From positions 62,001-126,000 of the forward strand of contig NZ_QKSD01000005.1 in the NCBI RefSeq assembly GCF_003234085.1: DNA of 64,000 nt, read 5' to 3'. The translations under genes and the position numbers were made by a program. This DNA is from Curtobacterium sp. MCPF17_052 (GTDB lineage Bacteria; Actinomycetota; Actinomycetes; Actinomycetales; Microbacteriaceae). The notes beneath the pieces are model-generated. The model was not told the origin of the DNA. It did not search any database and saw only the letters and a program-made list of their open reading frames with translations. Positions 32,609 through 43,216 of this stretch are shown in pieces (within the stretch, counting starts at the first letter, position 1; every line of letters begins with the position of its first letter).

Positions 32609-33634
32609 TCAGGCGCCGTGCGGGACGGGGACGGACGGGCGGTGCCCGGCCGGTGTCGGCGGTGTGCCGAGGCGGTGGACGACGATCGCGTCCGGGTCGG
32701 TGGCGTCGAGTGCCGGGACGTCGCTGCCGGGCAGTCCGGCGGCGGCGGCACCGGTGGCGACGGCCTGGGCGAGTCGACGCTCGGGCGGGGCTCCGGCGAC
32801 CTCGGCGAGCAGGTACCCGGCGAGCGCCGAGTCCCCCGCACCGACCGTGGAGCGTGCCGTGATGCGCGGGGCGGCGGCGCTCCAGGAACCGGTGCCGTCG
32901 ACGAGGACGGCGCCCGCGCTGCCGAGCGTGAGCAGGACCGTGTCGACGCCGCGCTCCCGGAGTCGTGCGGCTGCAGCTGCGGCGCGCTCCGCGTCCTGCT
33001 CGTACTGCTCCGGGTCGCCGCCGACGACCTCGGCGAGCTCCTCGGCGTTCGGCTTGACCAGGTCGACCCGTTCCCCGGACTGCAGCAGCGCGGTGAACGG
33101 CACGCCGGAGGAGTCGACCGCGATCCGGACGTCGTCGCCGTGCCGGGCGCGGACGGCGCGGACGAGCACCGCGAGGGCGTCGTCGGGCAGCCCGGGCGGC
33201 AGGGACCCGGCGAACACGACCCACCGGGCGGCCGGACCGGTCGGCGTCGGCCCCGCGGTGGTGCCGACGAGTTCCGCCAGGTCGTCCAGGCGCCCGGCGA
33301 GCGAAGGACCCGGCTCGTTGAGCTTCGTGGTGGTCCCGGTCGGTTCGGTCACGGTGACGTTCGAGCGGAGCGCGGCACCGATCGGCAGCGCGGCGGTCGG
33401 GATGCCCCTGGCGGCCAGGCCGACGAGCACCGGGTCGAGCTCGTCGCCCGGCAGGACCGCGACGGTGTCCCCGCCGCTGGCGACGACGACCCGGGAGACG
33501 TTGACGCCCTTGCCGCCGGGCTCCGCCGTGGAACGGGTGGCCCGCTGCACGGCACCACGCTGGAGTTCCCCGGCCAGTTCGATCGTCCGGTCGAGCGAGG
33601 GGTTCGGCGTGACGGTGACGATGCGGCCGGTCAT
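32609..33634 (-). CDS. fruK: 1-phosphofructokinase
   Basis: This 341-residue PfkB/ribokinase-family kinase turns fructose-1-phosphate into fructose-1,6-bisphosphate. Marks: VTVTPNPSLDRTIEL at the start, AEPGGKGVNVSRV (PfkB signature 1), LPPGLPDDAL, LVKPNAEELAEV, and STVGAGDSALAGYL (signature 2 with the catalytic Asp). Its start overlaps the fruR stop by four bases (ATGA). Together with fruA it completes fructose uptake. Confidence 0.92.
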   Translation of the reverse strand: MTGRIVTVTPNPSLDRTIELAGELQRGAVQRATRSTAEPGGKGVNVSRVVVASGGDTVAVLPGDELDPVLVGLAARGIPTAALPIGAALRSNVTVTEPTGTTTKLNEPGPSLAGRLDDLAELVGTTAGPTPTGPAARWVVFAGSLPPGLPDDALAVLVRAVRARHGDDVRIAVDSSGVPFTALLQSGERVDLVKPNAEELAEVVGGDPEQYEQDAERAAAAAARLRERGVDTVLLTLGSAGAVLVDGTGSWSAAAPRITARSTVGAGDSALAGYLLAEVAGAPPERRLAQAVATGAAAAGLPGSDVPALDATDPDAIVVHRLGTPPTPAGHRPSVPVPHGA

Positions 33635-34419
33635 GCGACGACGACCTCGACGTCGGCGTCGGCGAGTGCTCGGGCGAGGTCGGCGGGCGGCGCCTGGTCG
33701 GTGACGACGGTGTCGATCTCGTCGAGGCGGGCGAAGCGCATCAGGGCTTCCACCCCGTGCTTGGCGGCGTCGGCGAGCACCACGCTGCGTCGGGCGGCGA
33801 GGACGTACGCGGCCTTCACCGCGGCCTCGTACTCGTCGGGTGTGCTCAGGCCGAAGCCCGCGGACAACCCGTTCGTCCCGATGAACGCGACGTCGGGTCG
33901 GAGTGCCCCGATCTGGTCGACGGTGGCGGTCCCGACGGCGGCACTCGTGACGCCACGGACCCGACCGCCGAGCAGGTGCAGCTCGACGTGGTCGCTGTGC
34001 TGCAGGGTGCTGGCGATCGGGACCGAGTTCGTGATCACGGTGATCGTCGCTCCGGCCCGCTCGGGCTGCCACCGGGCGAGTTCCGCGGCGACGGCACCGC
34101 TGGTGGTGCCGGCGTCGAGCGCGATCGACCCGGTGAAGGTGGGCGGCACCAGGCGCATCGCGGCGCGGGCGATCGCGGTCTTCTCCCGGCCGTGCTGCCC
34201 CTCGCGTTCGGCGACGCTCAGCTCGACGAGGCTGGACCGTTCGACCGAGACCGCGCCGCCGTGCACGCGGCGCAGGACCCCGGCCTGCTCGAGGGCGTCC
34301 AGGTCACGGCGGACCGTCTCGGTGGTGACGTCGAAGTGCGCGGCGAGGTCGGTGACGGACACGCGGCCGGCGGTCTGCAGTGCGGCGGCGATGGCGTCGT
34401 GCCGCTCGGTTGCGTACAT
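33631..34419 (-). CDS. fruR: DeoR family fructose operon regulator
   Basis: This 262-residue repressor has the DeoR helix-turn-helix (RVSVTDLAAHFDVTTETVRR at about 19-38) and a sugar-phosphate sensor domain (SIALDAGTTSGAVAAEL, ITNSVPIAS, FIGTNGLSAGFGLSTPDEYE). Start at 34419 is supported by AAGGAG; the longer reading to 34482 would include the promoter. It is the first gene of the operon and probably autoregulates, with fructose-1-phosphate as a likely inducer (inferred from homologues). Confidence 0.88.
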   Translation of the reverse strand: MYATERHDAIAAALQTAGRVSVTDLAAHFDVTTETVRRDLDALEQAGVLRRVHGGAVSVERSSLVELSVAEREGQHGREKTAIARAAMRLVPPTFTGSIALDAGTTSGAVAAELARWQPERAGATITVITNSVPIASTLQHSDHVELHLLGGRVRGVTSAAVGTATVDQIGALRPDVAFIGTNGLSAGFGLSTPDEYEAAVKAAYVLAARRSVVLADAAKHGVEALMRFARLDEIDTVVTDQAPPADLARALADADVEVVVA

Positions 34420-34441
34420 GCCCGAACTCCTTCGTTCCCGT

Positions 34442-34482
34442 GGGTTTCGAGCACTGTACGCAGCAAACCCACTCGAACGCAA
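34442..34482 (-). promoter_or_regulatory. fruRKA promoter and candidate FruR operator
   Basis: On the minus strand TTGCGT (plus 34477-34482) and TACAGT (plus 34453-34458) are 18 bp apart, giving a usable -35/-10 pair. GGGTTT (34442-34447) and AAACCC (34465-34470) form an inverted repeat flanking the -10, a reasonable DeoR-type operator. Confidence 0.5.
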
Positions 34483-34521
34483 CTGTTCTGTACTGTAACC
34501 AACATGATCCCAACACGGGAA

Positions 34522-34562
34522 GGAGGCCCGGTGCCGGTCCGCCGAACCGGCACCGGGCCTCC
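34522..34562. terminator. Terminator of the MacAB-like operon
   Basis: A 17-bp stem (GGAGGCCCGGTGCCGGT and complement) with a 7-nt loop lies 38 bp after the permease stop. It shares GGAGGCCCGGTGCC with the terminator at 30241. It is just upstream of fruR and would also shield that operon from read-through. Confidence 0.8.
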
Positions 34563-34600
34563 AGACCGTCGCGTCCGGCAGTCGGGTCGCGGTCGTCCGG

Positions 34601-35806
34601 TCAGGCTGCTGCGAGCGCGCTCGTCGGTGGGATCCGCGCGGCCTGCGCGGCCGGGTAGAGCCCGGAGACCCCGCCGATCAGCACCGTCGCGCCGAGTCCG
34701 CCGGCGACCGCCCAGAGCGGCACCGCGATCGGCCAGCCCTGCGCCAGAGCGAAGACGACGGTGGCGCCGAGCCCGATCACCACCCCGGCGACACCGCCGA
34801 GGAACGACAGCAGCAGCGACTCGACGAGGAACTGGTTCCGGATGTCCCGCCGTCTCGCTCCGAGCGCACGGCGGACGCCGACCTCGGCCCGACGCTCCAG
34901 CACGGTGATCACCATCGTGTTCGCGACGCCGATCCCGCCGACCAGGAGCGCGACCCCACCGATCCCGACCAGCAGGCCCGTGAAGGAGTCGTCGGTGGCG
35001 TTCTTCGCGGCGAGCGCGTCCGAGGGTCGGGTGACCGCGACGTCCTGGGGGGCTGCCGGACTGACCACCCGGGCGAGCAGGTCGCGCGCCGGGGCCACCC
35101 GATCCGGGTCGACGCGGGTGTACACGGCGGTGGGGTGCCCGTCGAAGCCCAGCGCGGCCGCGAGGTCCCGCGGCACGAAAGCCTGGTTGTCGAGGTCGGT
35201 CGCGAGTTCCAGCGGCCGGAGCACCCCGACGACCTGCAGCCATCGACCACCGGTCCAGACGCGACTGTCCGTCGTCACCTGGTCGATCCCGAGCGCGTGT
35301 GCCGCGGACGCTCCGAGCACGACCTGCGGCGGTGCGTCCGGAGCCGTGTCGAGCCAGCGCCCGGACGCCAGCGACCCGCCGAGGACCTCGGGCACGTCTC
35401 CCCAGGTCCCCAGCACGCCGATGCCCTTCGTCTCGGCGGGCGGGATGAACGGGTTCCGGTACACCCGGCCGTCGTCGGCCCGGCCGACCCCCGCTGCGGC
35501 GAGCACGTCCTCCTGCCGACGGACCGAGTCGACCGCGGTGACCGGGAGCGGGGGCGTCTCGCCGAACGACTCGGCCTTCGTCACGGTGAGCACGTTCGTG
35601 CCGAGCGTGTCGAGGACCCGGTCGAGCGCGGCCTTGCTCGACGAGGAGATGCCGACGACCGCGATCATCGCCGCGATGCCGATGGCGATGCCCAGGGCGG
35701 ACAGGACCACCCGGGTCGGACGGGTCCGGAGCCCGAACACCCCGAGTCGGAGCAGGTCGCCGGAGCCCAGGGTGCGTCGCGTGGCCGTCGCGGGGCCGGC
35801 GGTCAT
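34601..35806 (-). CDS. MacB/FtsX-type ABC permease
   Basis: This 401-residue permease has the MacB layout: one N-terminal helix (about 30-52, LSALGIAIGIAAMIAVVGI), a large periplasmic MacB_PCD domain (about 55-275), and three C-terminal helices (about 278-400). The hallmark VMERRAEVGVRRALGARR-type sequence appears as VLERRAEVGVRRALGARR. MacB-type transporters use ATP to push peptides or other substrates outward. Last gene of the operon, overlapping the ATPase stop. Confidence 0.9.
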   Translation of the reverse strand: MTAGPATATRRTLGSGDLLRLGVFGLRTRPTRVVLSALGIAIGIAAMIAVVGISSSSKAALDRVLDTLGTNVLTVTKAESFGETPPLPVTAVDSVRRQEDVLAAAGVGRADDGRVYRNPFIPPAETKGIGVLGTWGDVPEVLGGSLASGRWLDTAPDAPPQVVLGASAAHALGIDQVTTDSRVWTGGRWLQVVGVLRPLELATDLDNQAFVPRDLAAALGFDGHPTAVYTRVDPDRVAPARDLLARVVSPAAPQDVAVTRPSDALAAKNATDDSFTGLLVGIGGVALLVGGIGVANTMVITVLERRAEVGVRRALGARRRDIRNQFLVESLLLSFLGGVAGVVIGLGATVVFALAQGWPIAVPLWAVAGGLGATVLIGGVSGLYPAAQAARIPPTSALAAA

Positions 35807-36648
35807 CGGTCGGCCCCGATCGCGGGGGCGAGCTCGACGGGACCCGCCGGGGCGTCGCGTGGGCCGGCGTCACGCGGGCCGGCGTCACGCAGGCCGGCGT
35901 CACGCAGGCCGGTGTCGTCCTCCACCGCACCGTCACGCATCCGGACCTGCCGTGGGAGGACCGCGGCGAGTTCCCGGTCGTGGGTGATGACGACCACCGT
36001 GGTGCCGGCGGCGTTGAGCTCCCGCAGCACGCCGAGGACCGCGGTGCCGGAGGCCGTGTCGAGGGCCCCGGTCGGCTCGTCCGCCAGCAGCACGGTCGGT
36101 TCCCCGACGATCGCCCGCGCGATCGCGACGCGCTGGCGCTCGCCACCGGAGAGCTGGTTCGGCAGGTGGTCGGTCCGGTGTCCCAGGCCGACGCGCTCCA
36201 GCGCCGTCACGGCCCGCCGCATCCGCTCCCGCCGGTGTGTGCCCGTGTAGAGCAGCCCGTCCGCGACGTTCTCGGCGGCGCTGGCTCCGGCCTGCAGGTG
36301 GAAGTGCTGGAAGACGAAACCGATGTGCTCGGCGCGCAGGGCGGAGAGCGCGTCGTCCGTCATCGCGCCGACGTCCCGGCCGGCGACCTCCACCCTGCCG
36401 GAGGTCGGACGGTCGAGCGTGCCCATGACGTTGAGCATCGTGGACTTCCCCGAACCGGAGGGTCCGACCACGGCGACGAGTTCGCCGCGGTCGATCCGGA
36501 GCGAGACGCCGCGGAGCGCCCGGACCTCGCCGTGGGTGCGGGTGACGTCCGTGAGCACCAGCACGGCGTCCGACCCGGACCGGGCCGGCACCGGCGGTGC
36601 GGGTACCGGCGGTGCGGGTACGGGCAGGACGGGCACGGCGCCGTTCAC
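35803..36648 (-). CDS. MacB/LolD-type ABC ATPase
   Basis: This 281-residue protein has Walker A GPSGSGKST, Q-loop FQHFHLQAG, signature LSGGERQRVAIARAI and Walker B LLADEPTGALD, so it should be active. It energises the permease encoded next. Its ends are unusual: PVPAPPVPAPPVPA precedes the domain and a pentapeptide repeat (L/P-RDAG) near residues 248-267 follows it, both encoded by near-identical short DNA repeats. The start is a GTG that overlaps the adaptor stop. Confidence 0.9.
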   Translation of the reverse strand: MNGAVPVLPVPAPPVPAPPVPARSGSDAVLVLTDVTRTHGEVRALRGVSLRIDRGELVAVVGPSGSGKSTMLNVMGTLDRPTSGRVEVAGRDVGAMTDDALSALRAEHIGFVFQHFHLQAGASAAENVADGLLYTGTHRRERMRRAVTALERVGLGHRTDHLPNQLSGGERQRVAIARAIVGEPTVLLADEPTGALDTASGTAVLGVLRELNAAGTTVVVITHDRELAAVLPRQVRMRDGAVEDDTGLRDAGLRDAGPRDAGPRDAPAGPVELAPAIGADR

Positions 36649-37703
36649 GAGGGCACCACCACGCGCGCACCCTCGTCCAGGTCTCCCGTGACCGCCGCGC
36701 GCCCGTCCGCCACGAGACCGACCTCGACCGGGACCCGCTCGGCCGACCCGTCCCGATCGACGACCTCGACCGCGTACCCCGAACTCCCACGGGCGACCAG
36801 TGCCGAGACGGGCACGGAGAGCACGTCCCGCTCGGTCCGCCCCTCGGCGACCACCTGCGCCGAGGCCGCTGCGGGCAGCCGTCGATCACCGGCGTCGAAC
36901 GCCACGGTGACGTCGACCTCGTCCCGGCCGTCCTCGGTCTCGGCCGGGGTCGCGTCGGTGACGGACCCCGGCATCGCGCCGCCGACGCCGTTGACGAGCA
37001 CCCGGACACGTCTCCCCACGCCGAGCTGTCCGGCGTCCCGCGCCGGGACCCGCACCGAGACGACACGGTGCGTGCTCGTCACCTGCAGGACGTCGCCGCC
37101 GACCGGCTGCCCGAGCTGCGCCACGACCGAGGCGACACGCACCGCACCGTCGACGAAGGCGATCTGATCGCCGTCCACGACCCCGGTGACGGGCAGCCCG
37201 CGGTCCCGCTGCCACTGGCGGACGGCGGCCCCGGTCCGGGCGCCGAACACGTCGTCGGCAGGGACGTCGTACCCGAGGGCGGCCAGGTTCTCGGTGAGTT
37301 GCCGGACGTCGGCGCCCCGGGCACCGGCGTGGAGCGACCGCCAGAGCGGTGTCGTGCCGTACAGGGCGCGGACGGGTCGCTCGTCCACGGCGTAGAGCGG
37401 TTCGTCGCGGTGGACGACCTGGCCGGGCTGCGGCAACCAGGTGAGCGTGCCGCTCGCTGCCCCGGGTACCGAGGCGGGCGTGCCGTAGCCGAGCGCGCCC
37501 GCGATGGTCCGGGTCTCGACGAGGTCGCCCTGCTCCACCGGCACCGTCGTCGTGCCGTGGCGGTCCCCATCCGACTGCGCAGCACTCGCCCGCGTCGCGG
37601 CACCGTCCGCTGCGGTGGCGAGCGACCAGGTGGCGGTGCCGACGGCGAGCGCGCCGACCAGGCAGGCGCTGGCGATGCCGATCACCCGCGTCCGGCGGCT
37701 CAT
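36645..37703 (-). CDS. MacA/HlyD-like adaptor with PG-binding domain
   Basis: This 352-residue protein has one N-terminal membrane helix (about 8-30). It then has a split beta-barrel/lipoyl-type adaptor with an inserted peptidoglycan-binding-1 domain (about 118-185; HAGARGADVRQLTENLAALG and GARTGAAVRQWQRDRGLPVT). Adaptors of this Gram-positive type link the exporter to the wall or sense substrate. Its start overlaps the lipoprotein stop (ATGA). Confidence 0.85.
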   Translation of the reverse strand: MSRRTRVIGIASACLVGALAVGTATWSLATAADGAATRASAAQSDGDRHGTTTVPVEQGDLVETRTIAGALGYGTPASVPGAASGTLTWLPQPGQVVHRDEPLYAVDERPVRALYGTTPLWRSLHAGARGADVRQLTENLAALGYDVPADDVFGARTGAAVRQWQRDRGLPVTGVVDGDQIAFVDGAVRVASVVAQLGQPVGGDVLQVTSTHRVVSVRVPARDAGQLGVGRRVRVLVNGVGGAMPGSVTDATPAETEDGRDEVDVTVAFDAGDRRLPAAASAQVVAEGRTERDVLSVPVSALVARGSSGYAVEVVDRDGSAERVPVEVGLVADGRAAVTGDLDEGARVVVPS

Positions 37704-38209
37704 CCGGCGTCCTGCGTCTTCGTGTCGGGCGAGTACCGCTGCAGGCACTCGTCGACCAGCTGCTGGAACTCCGGCTCGGCCGCCGGCGGGTAGGTCGCCT
37801 CGTCGAACGAGAGGGCGCCGGACTGCTGCTCCGGGAAGTCCGGGTAGGCGTCCCGGACGCAGGAGGCGACCTGGTCGTACTCGCGTGCCCACCTGTCCTT
37901 CGCTGCCGAGTCGGCCCGGGTCACCCCCAGCTCGGTGGCGCACGAGTCGGCAGCACCGGCGAAGCGGTCCTCGTCGACGCCCTGCGGGGAGATCACCGTT
38001 CCGGAGCGCACCTGGTCGTCGCCGGGGTCCTCGATGTCGAAGCCCGCCGACCGCATGCAGTCGCCCCACCGTGCGCCGAGACCAGACGCAGCGGTCGTGC
38101 TGTCGGAGGCGGGCGCACCGCCGGCGCACCCGGTCAACCCGGAGGCCAGGCCGAGCGCGAGGACGGCGGCGGTGAGGACGCGTGTCGGAGGTCGGTTCGT
38201 TGTTCGCAT
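37700..38209 (-). CDS. Operon-linked lipoprotein
   Basis: This 169-residue protein has a lipobox LTGC (Cys about 26) after a standard signal peptide. The mature part holds four spaced Cys (WGDCMRSAGF, DSCATELG, SCVRDAYPDF, DECLQRYS), which could make two disulfides. This Cys-rich pattern occurs in small lipoproteins beside MacAB-like systems in actinobacteria, so a substrate-sensing or capture role is likely. Start chosen at 38209 for the signal peptide. It lies between the kinase and the adaptor gene. Confidence 0.72.
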   Translation of the reverse strand: MRTTNRPPTRVLTAAVLALGLASGLTGCAGGAPASDSTTAASGLGARWGDCMRSAGFDIEDPGDDQVRSGTVISPQGVDEDRFAGAADSCATELGVTRADSAAKDRWAREYDQVASCVRDAYPDFPEQQSGALSFDEATYPPAAEPEFQQLVDECLQRYSPDTKTQDAG

Positions 38210-38238
38210 GCCACCAGGACAGCGGACCGCCCGTTTCG

Positions 38239-39486
38239 TCAGCGGTCCCCGTCGGGAGACACCGACGAAACACCGGCGCTCGTCGCTCCGGTGTCGACCC
38301 GGACGAGCAACCCGCCGGTGTCCCCGGGACGGATCGCGAGCGTCCACCCGTGCGCCTGCGCGACCGCTGCCACGATCGACAGACCGAGGCCGCTGTGCCG
38401 TCTCCCGGGCACGACGGCGTCACGCGCGGCATGATCGGACGCGGCAGCCTCGGGTGCCCGGCGGAACGGTTCGGTCAGCGCCACCACGGTCGCCGGCGCG
38501 AGCAGCGGCCCGGAGTTCGCCACGGTCAGCACCCCGGCCGCGAGTTCCACACGGACGGACCCGCCCGGCACGTTGTACTCGACGGCGTTGTCGACCAGGT
38601 TCCGCAGCAGCTGGCGGAGCAGGACCGGCTCGGCCTGCACCGGCCGGCCGGGAGGCCCCCCCGCCGTCCGCCAGGTCAGCGTCACCCCGGCCTCCGCCGC
38701 GGCCCCGGCGAGCGCCGCCACGACCTCGGCCGTCACCGCGGCCAGGTCGACCGGCACCGTCCGCCCGCCGAGGTCGCGCTCGGCCTCGGCCAGCGCGAGG
38801 AGCGAGTCCACGAGGTGCTCGGTGCGGCGGTTCTGCTCCAGCAGTTCGGTCCGGACGACCGACACGTCGTCGGGGTCGGCGTCGTCGGGCAGACCGATCT
38901 GGATCGCAGCCCGCTGGACCGCGAGTGGCGTACGGAGCTCGTGTGCGGCGTGCGCCACGAACCGTCGCTGACTCGCGAACGAGGCCTCGAGCCGGTCGAG
39001 GAGCTCGTCGATCGTCCGCGAGAGCCGTCGGAGTTCGTCGTCCGGTCCCGTGAGGCCGATGCGCTCGTGCAACGTCGACGCGGACAGCCGCCTGGTGGTC
39101 GCGGCGATCCGGTCGACGGGCGCGAGCATCCGGCGTGCGAGGACCCACCCGGTGGCACCGGCGAGGACACCGGCGCCGGCGACCCCGAGCACCGTCCACT
39201 GCCACTGCAGGTCGGCGACGACGGCCACCGCTGCGATGCCACCGAGTCCGTCGAACGCACCGGACTCGTCGAGCCGACCGGTCGGCCCCGCGGCGCCGGA
39301 GGGCGGGCCGTCCGGGATCAGCAGCGGTCGGTCGCCGCTCCCCTCGGCCTGACGCTCCAGCACCACCTGTCCGAGCGATGCCTGCGACCCGAGGTTCACG
39401 ACGGTGATCGAGGCCGTAGCGAGCGCCATGGACGTGACGGCGAACGCGAGCGCGGTGCGGGTCCGGATGCTCCCGACACGGCTCAC
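38239..39486 (-). CDS. Sensor histidine kinase
   Basis: This 415-residue kinase has two membrane helices (about 11-32 and 96-117) around a 60-residue extracellular sensor. A HAMP-like linker follows, then the H box AHAAHELRTPLAV (His182), N box LVDNAVEYN and G box GLGLSIVAAVAQ. The start at 39486 is a GTG overlapping the response-regulator stop. The short sensor suggests it reads a membrane or surface event, possibly through the operon's lipoprotein. Confidence 0.9.
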   Translation of the reverse strand: MSRVGSIRTRTALAFAVTSMALATASITVVNLGSQASLGQVVLERQAEGSGDRPLLIPDGPPSGAAGPTGRLDESGAFDGLGGIAAVAVVADLQWQWTVLGVAGAGVLAGATGWVLARRMLAPVDRIAATTRRLSASTLHERIGLTGPDDELRRLSRTIDELLDRLEASFASQRRFVAHAAHELRTPLAVQRAAIQIGLPDDADPDDVSVVRTELLEQNRRTEHLVDSLLALAEAERDLGGRTVPVDLAAVTAEVVAALAGAAAEAGVTLTWRTAGGPPGRPVQAEPVLLRQLLRNLVDNAVEYNVPGGSVRVELAAGVLTVANSGPLLAPATVVALTEPFRRAPEAAASDHAARDAVVPGRRHSGLGLSIVAAVAQAHGWTLAIRPGDTGGLLVRVDTGATSAGVSSVSPDGDR

Positions 39487-40136
39487 AGCGCGTACCCGGA
39501 GCCGGGCACGGTGCGGATCGGGTCCGGTGCACCGAGCTTCCGCCGGAGCTTCGACATCGTCACCCGCACGGCCGCGGTGAACGGGTCGACGTTCACGTCC
39601 CACACCTTCTCGAGCAGTTCCTCGGCGGGGACGATCCGCCCGTCTGCTCGCAGCAGGACCTCGAGCACGCCGAGCTCCTTGCTCGTCAGGTCGAGCGGAC
39701 GCCCGTCGCGGGTGACCATCCGCCGGCTCGAGTCGAGCACGATGCCGTCCCGCTCGAGCACGGGAGCCACCGGCGCGACGCTCCGCCGACCGAGTGCCCG
39801 GACGCGTGCGACGAGCTCCGGGTACTCGAACGGCTTCGTCAGGTAGTCGTCCGCACCGAGTTCGAGACCGTTCACCCGATCGGTGAGCGTGGACGCCGCG
39901 GTGAGCATGAGCACCCGGGTGAGGGAAGCACGGGCGGCGGTCCGTCGAGCGACCTCGTCGCCGTGCATCCCCGGGGCGTCCCGGTCGAGCACGACGACGT
40001 CGTAGTCGTTCACCGACAGGAGCTCGTCGGCGTCGTCGCCGCGGTACGCCACGTCGACGGCCATGTCCTGCCGCCGCAACCCCCGGACGATCAGGTCGGC
40101 AAGCGGGATCTCGTCGTCCACCACCAGTACGCGCAT
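39483..40136 (-). CDS. OmpR-family response regulator
   Basis: This 217-residue protein has a receiver domain with VVDDEIPLAD, the phospho-acceptor Asp51 in VVVLDRDAPG, and the conserved Lys in DYLTKPF. A winged-helix DNA-binding domain follows (DLTSKELGVLEVLLRADGRI, TVRVTMSKLRRKLGA-type recognition). It is the first gene of the operon and probably controls all six genes. It has no visible SD; the 55-bp gap upstream holds the promoter. Confidence 0.92.
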   Translation of the reverse strand: MRVLVVDDEIPLADLIVRGLRRQDMAVDVAYRGDDADELLSVNDYDVVVLDRDAPGMHGDEVARRTAARASLTRVLMLTAASTLTDRVNGLELGADDYLTKPFEYPELVARVRALGRRSVAPVAPVLERDGIVLDSSRRMVTRDGRPLDLTSKELGVLEVLLRADGRIVPAEELLEKVWDVNVDPFTAAVRVTMSKLRRKLGAPDPIRTVPGSGYAL

Positions 40137-40191
40137 CGCGGTACCGTACGGTGGAATGCTACATGTTCGCTGGGTGGATCAGCAGGACCGG

Positions 40192-40767
40192 TCACGCGGA
40201 CTCGGGCACCCCGTCGGCCTCGTAGGGGACCTCGCCGTCGCGGCTGACTCCGGCGCGCTGCCGGTAGGACAGGTGTCCACCCAGGTACCCGCCGACGCTG
40301 ACGACCGTGAGTCCGGCGAAGCCCAGGAGCTTCCCGGCCCCGGTGTTGCCGCGCTTCCGCTGCAGCCAGGAGAACCCGTAGAGCGTCAGTCCGACCCAGT
40401 TCACGGCCTGGTGCACCCAGCCGGTCCGGAGCTGCTCGCGGTCCAGAGCCGACCAGTCCACGTAGCCGGCGACGCTCGCGCTGCCGGCGGAGACGACACC
40501 GACGCCGACGAGGGTCTTCGCGGCCTTCGCGTTGCCGCGGCCGCCGACCAGGTCGAGGACCGCCGCGGAGATCCAGGCGCCCAGCGGCACCTGCACCATG
40601 AGCGGGTGGATCGGGTGCCCGAACGGGACACCGTGCAGCAGCTGCCGCAGAGCGCGGGGGCGAGCCAGCGCGCGCACCACCTTGCGGTCGAGGTCGACGG
40701 CCTTGTCGAGGACGCTGGCGTGTTCGATGGATTCGGTCAGGCGGCGCAGGGCGCGGATCTCCGGCAT
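40192..40767 (-). CDS. DUF2231 family membrane protein
   Basis: This 191-residue protein has about four membrane helices, with VPFGHPIHPLMVQVPLGAWI (about 47-66) as the DUF2231 mark, followed by DLVGGRGNAKAA and AGYVDWSALDR. Function of the family is unknown, though some members may bind redox cofactors. A TAGGTT box (40775-40780) is seven bases before the ATG, so it is probably leaderless. A terminator upstream separates it from clpB. Confidence 0.8.
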   Translation of the reverse strand: MPEIRALRRLTESIEHASVLDKAVDLDRKVVRALARPRALRQLLHGVPFGHPIHPLMVQVPLGAWISAAVLDLVGGRGNAKAAKTLVGVGVVSAGSASVAGYVDWSALDREQLRTGWVHQAVNWVGLTLYGFSWLQRKRGNTGAGKLLGFAGLTVVSVGGYLGGHLSYRQRAGVSRDGEVPYEADGVPESA

Positions 40768-40774
40768 GGTGCCG

Positions 40775-40780
40775 AACCTA
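40775..40780 (-). promoter_or_regulatory. Leaderless promoter -10 box
   Basis: On the minus strand TAGGTT lies seven bases before the ATG at 40767. It is the same hexamer that stands before xthA. Confidence 0.45.
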
Positions 40781-40786
40781 GGCCTG

Positions 40787-40823
40787 CGGGCCCGCGCCGG
40801 TCTCAGGGACCGGCGCGGGCCCG
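40787..40823. terminator. Terminator downstream of clpB
   Basis: A 16-bp stem (CGGGCCCGCGCCGGTC and complement) with a 5-nt loop lies 17 bp after the clpB stop. Confidence 0.75.
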
Positions 40824-40839
40824 GGTCTACGGCCGGTCG

Positions 40840-43017
<2,178 letters not shown>

Positions 43018-43121
43018 GCGTTCCGTCCTTCCGTTGCGTTGTCGTTGGGTCGGCCGGCGCACACCAGCCGGACCGGAGTCCTCGGACCGTCCGGCTCACG
43101 GAGGCACCGCCCCACGAGCTT

Positions 43122-43146
43122 CCTGAGTCCACATGACTCAACTTTA
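43122..43146 (-). promoter_or_regulatory. HspR (HAIR) operator and -10 of clpB
   Basis: CCTGAGT-N7-ACTCAAC (43122-43142) matches the HAIR consensus CTTGAGT-N7-ACTCAAG at 12 of 14 positions. TAAAGT on the minus strand (plus 43141-43146) is the likely -10 and overlaps the operator by two bases. The shared string GTAAAGTTGAG also stands at the dnaK promoter. Confidence 0.75.
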
Positions 43147-43216
43147 CGGGGAACGACCGCATTCCCGCCAGTCACGAGCAACCCCGACGAAACACCCCTC
43201 CCGCTGTGCTGGGGAG

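Noticed and set aside
43133-43216. N-terminal extension of the acyltransferase-like protein
   Set aside because: The extra residues are non-hydrophobic, unlike the family, and overlap the HAIR operator of clpB.
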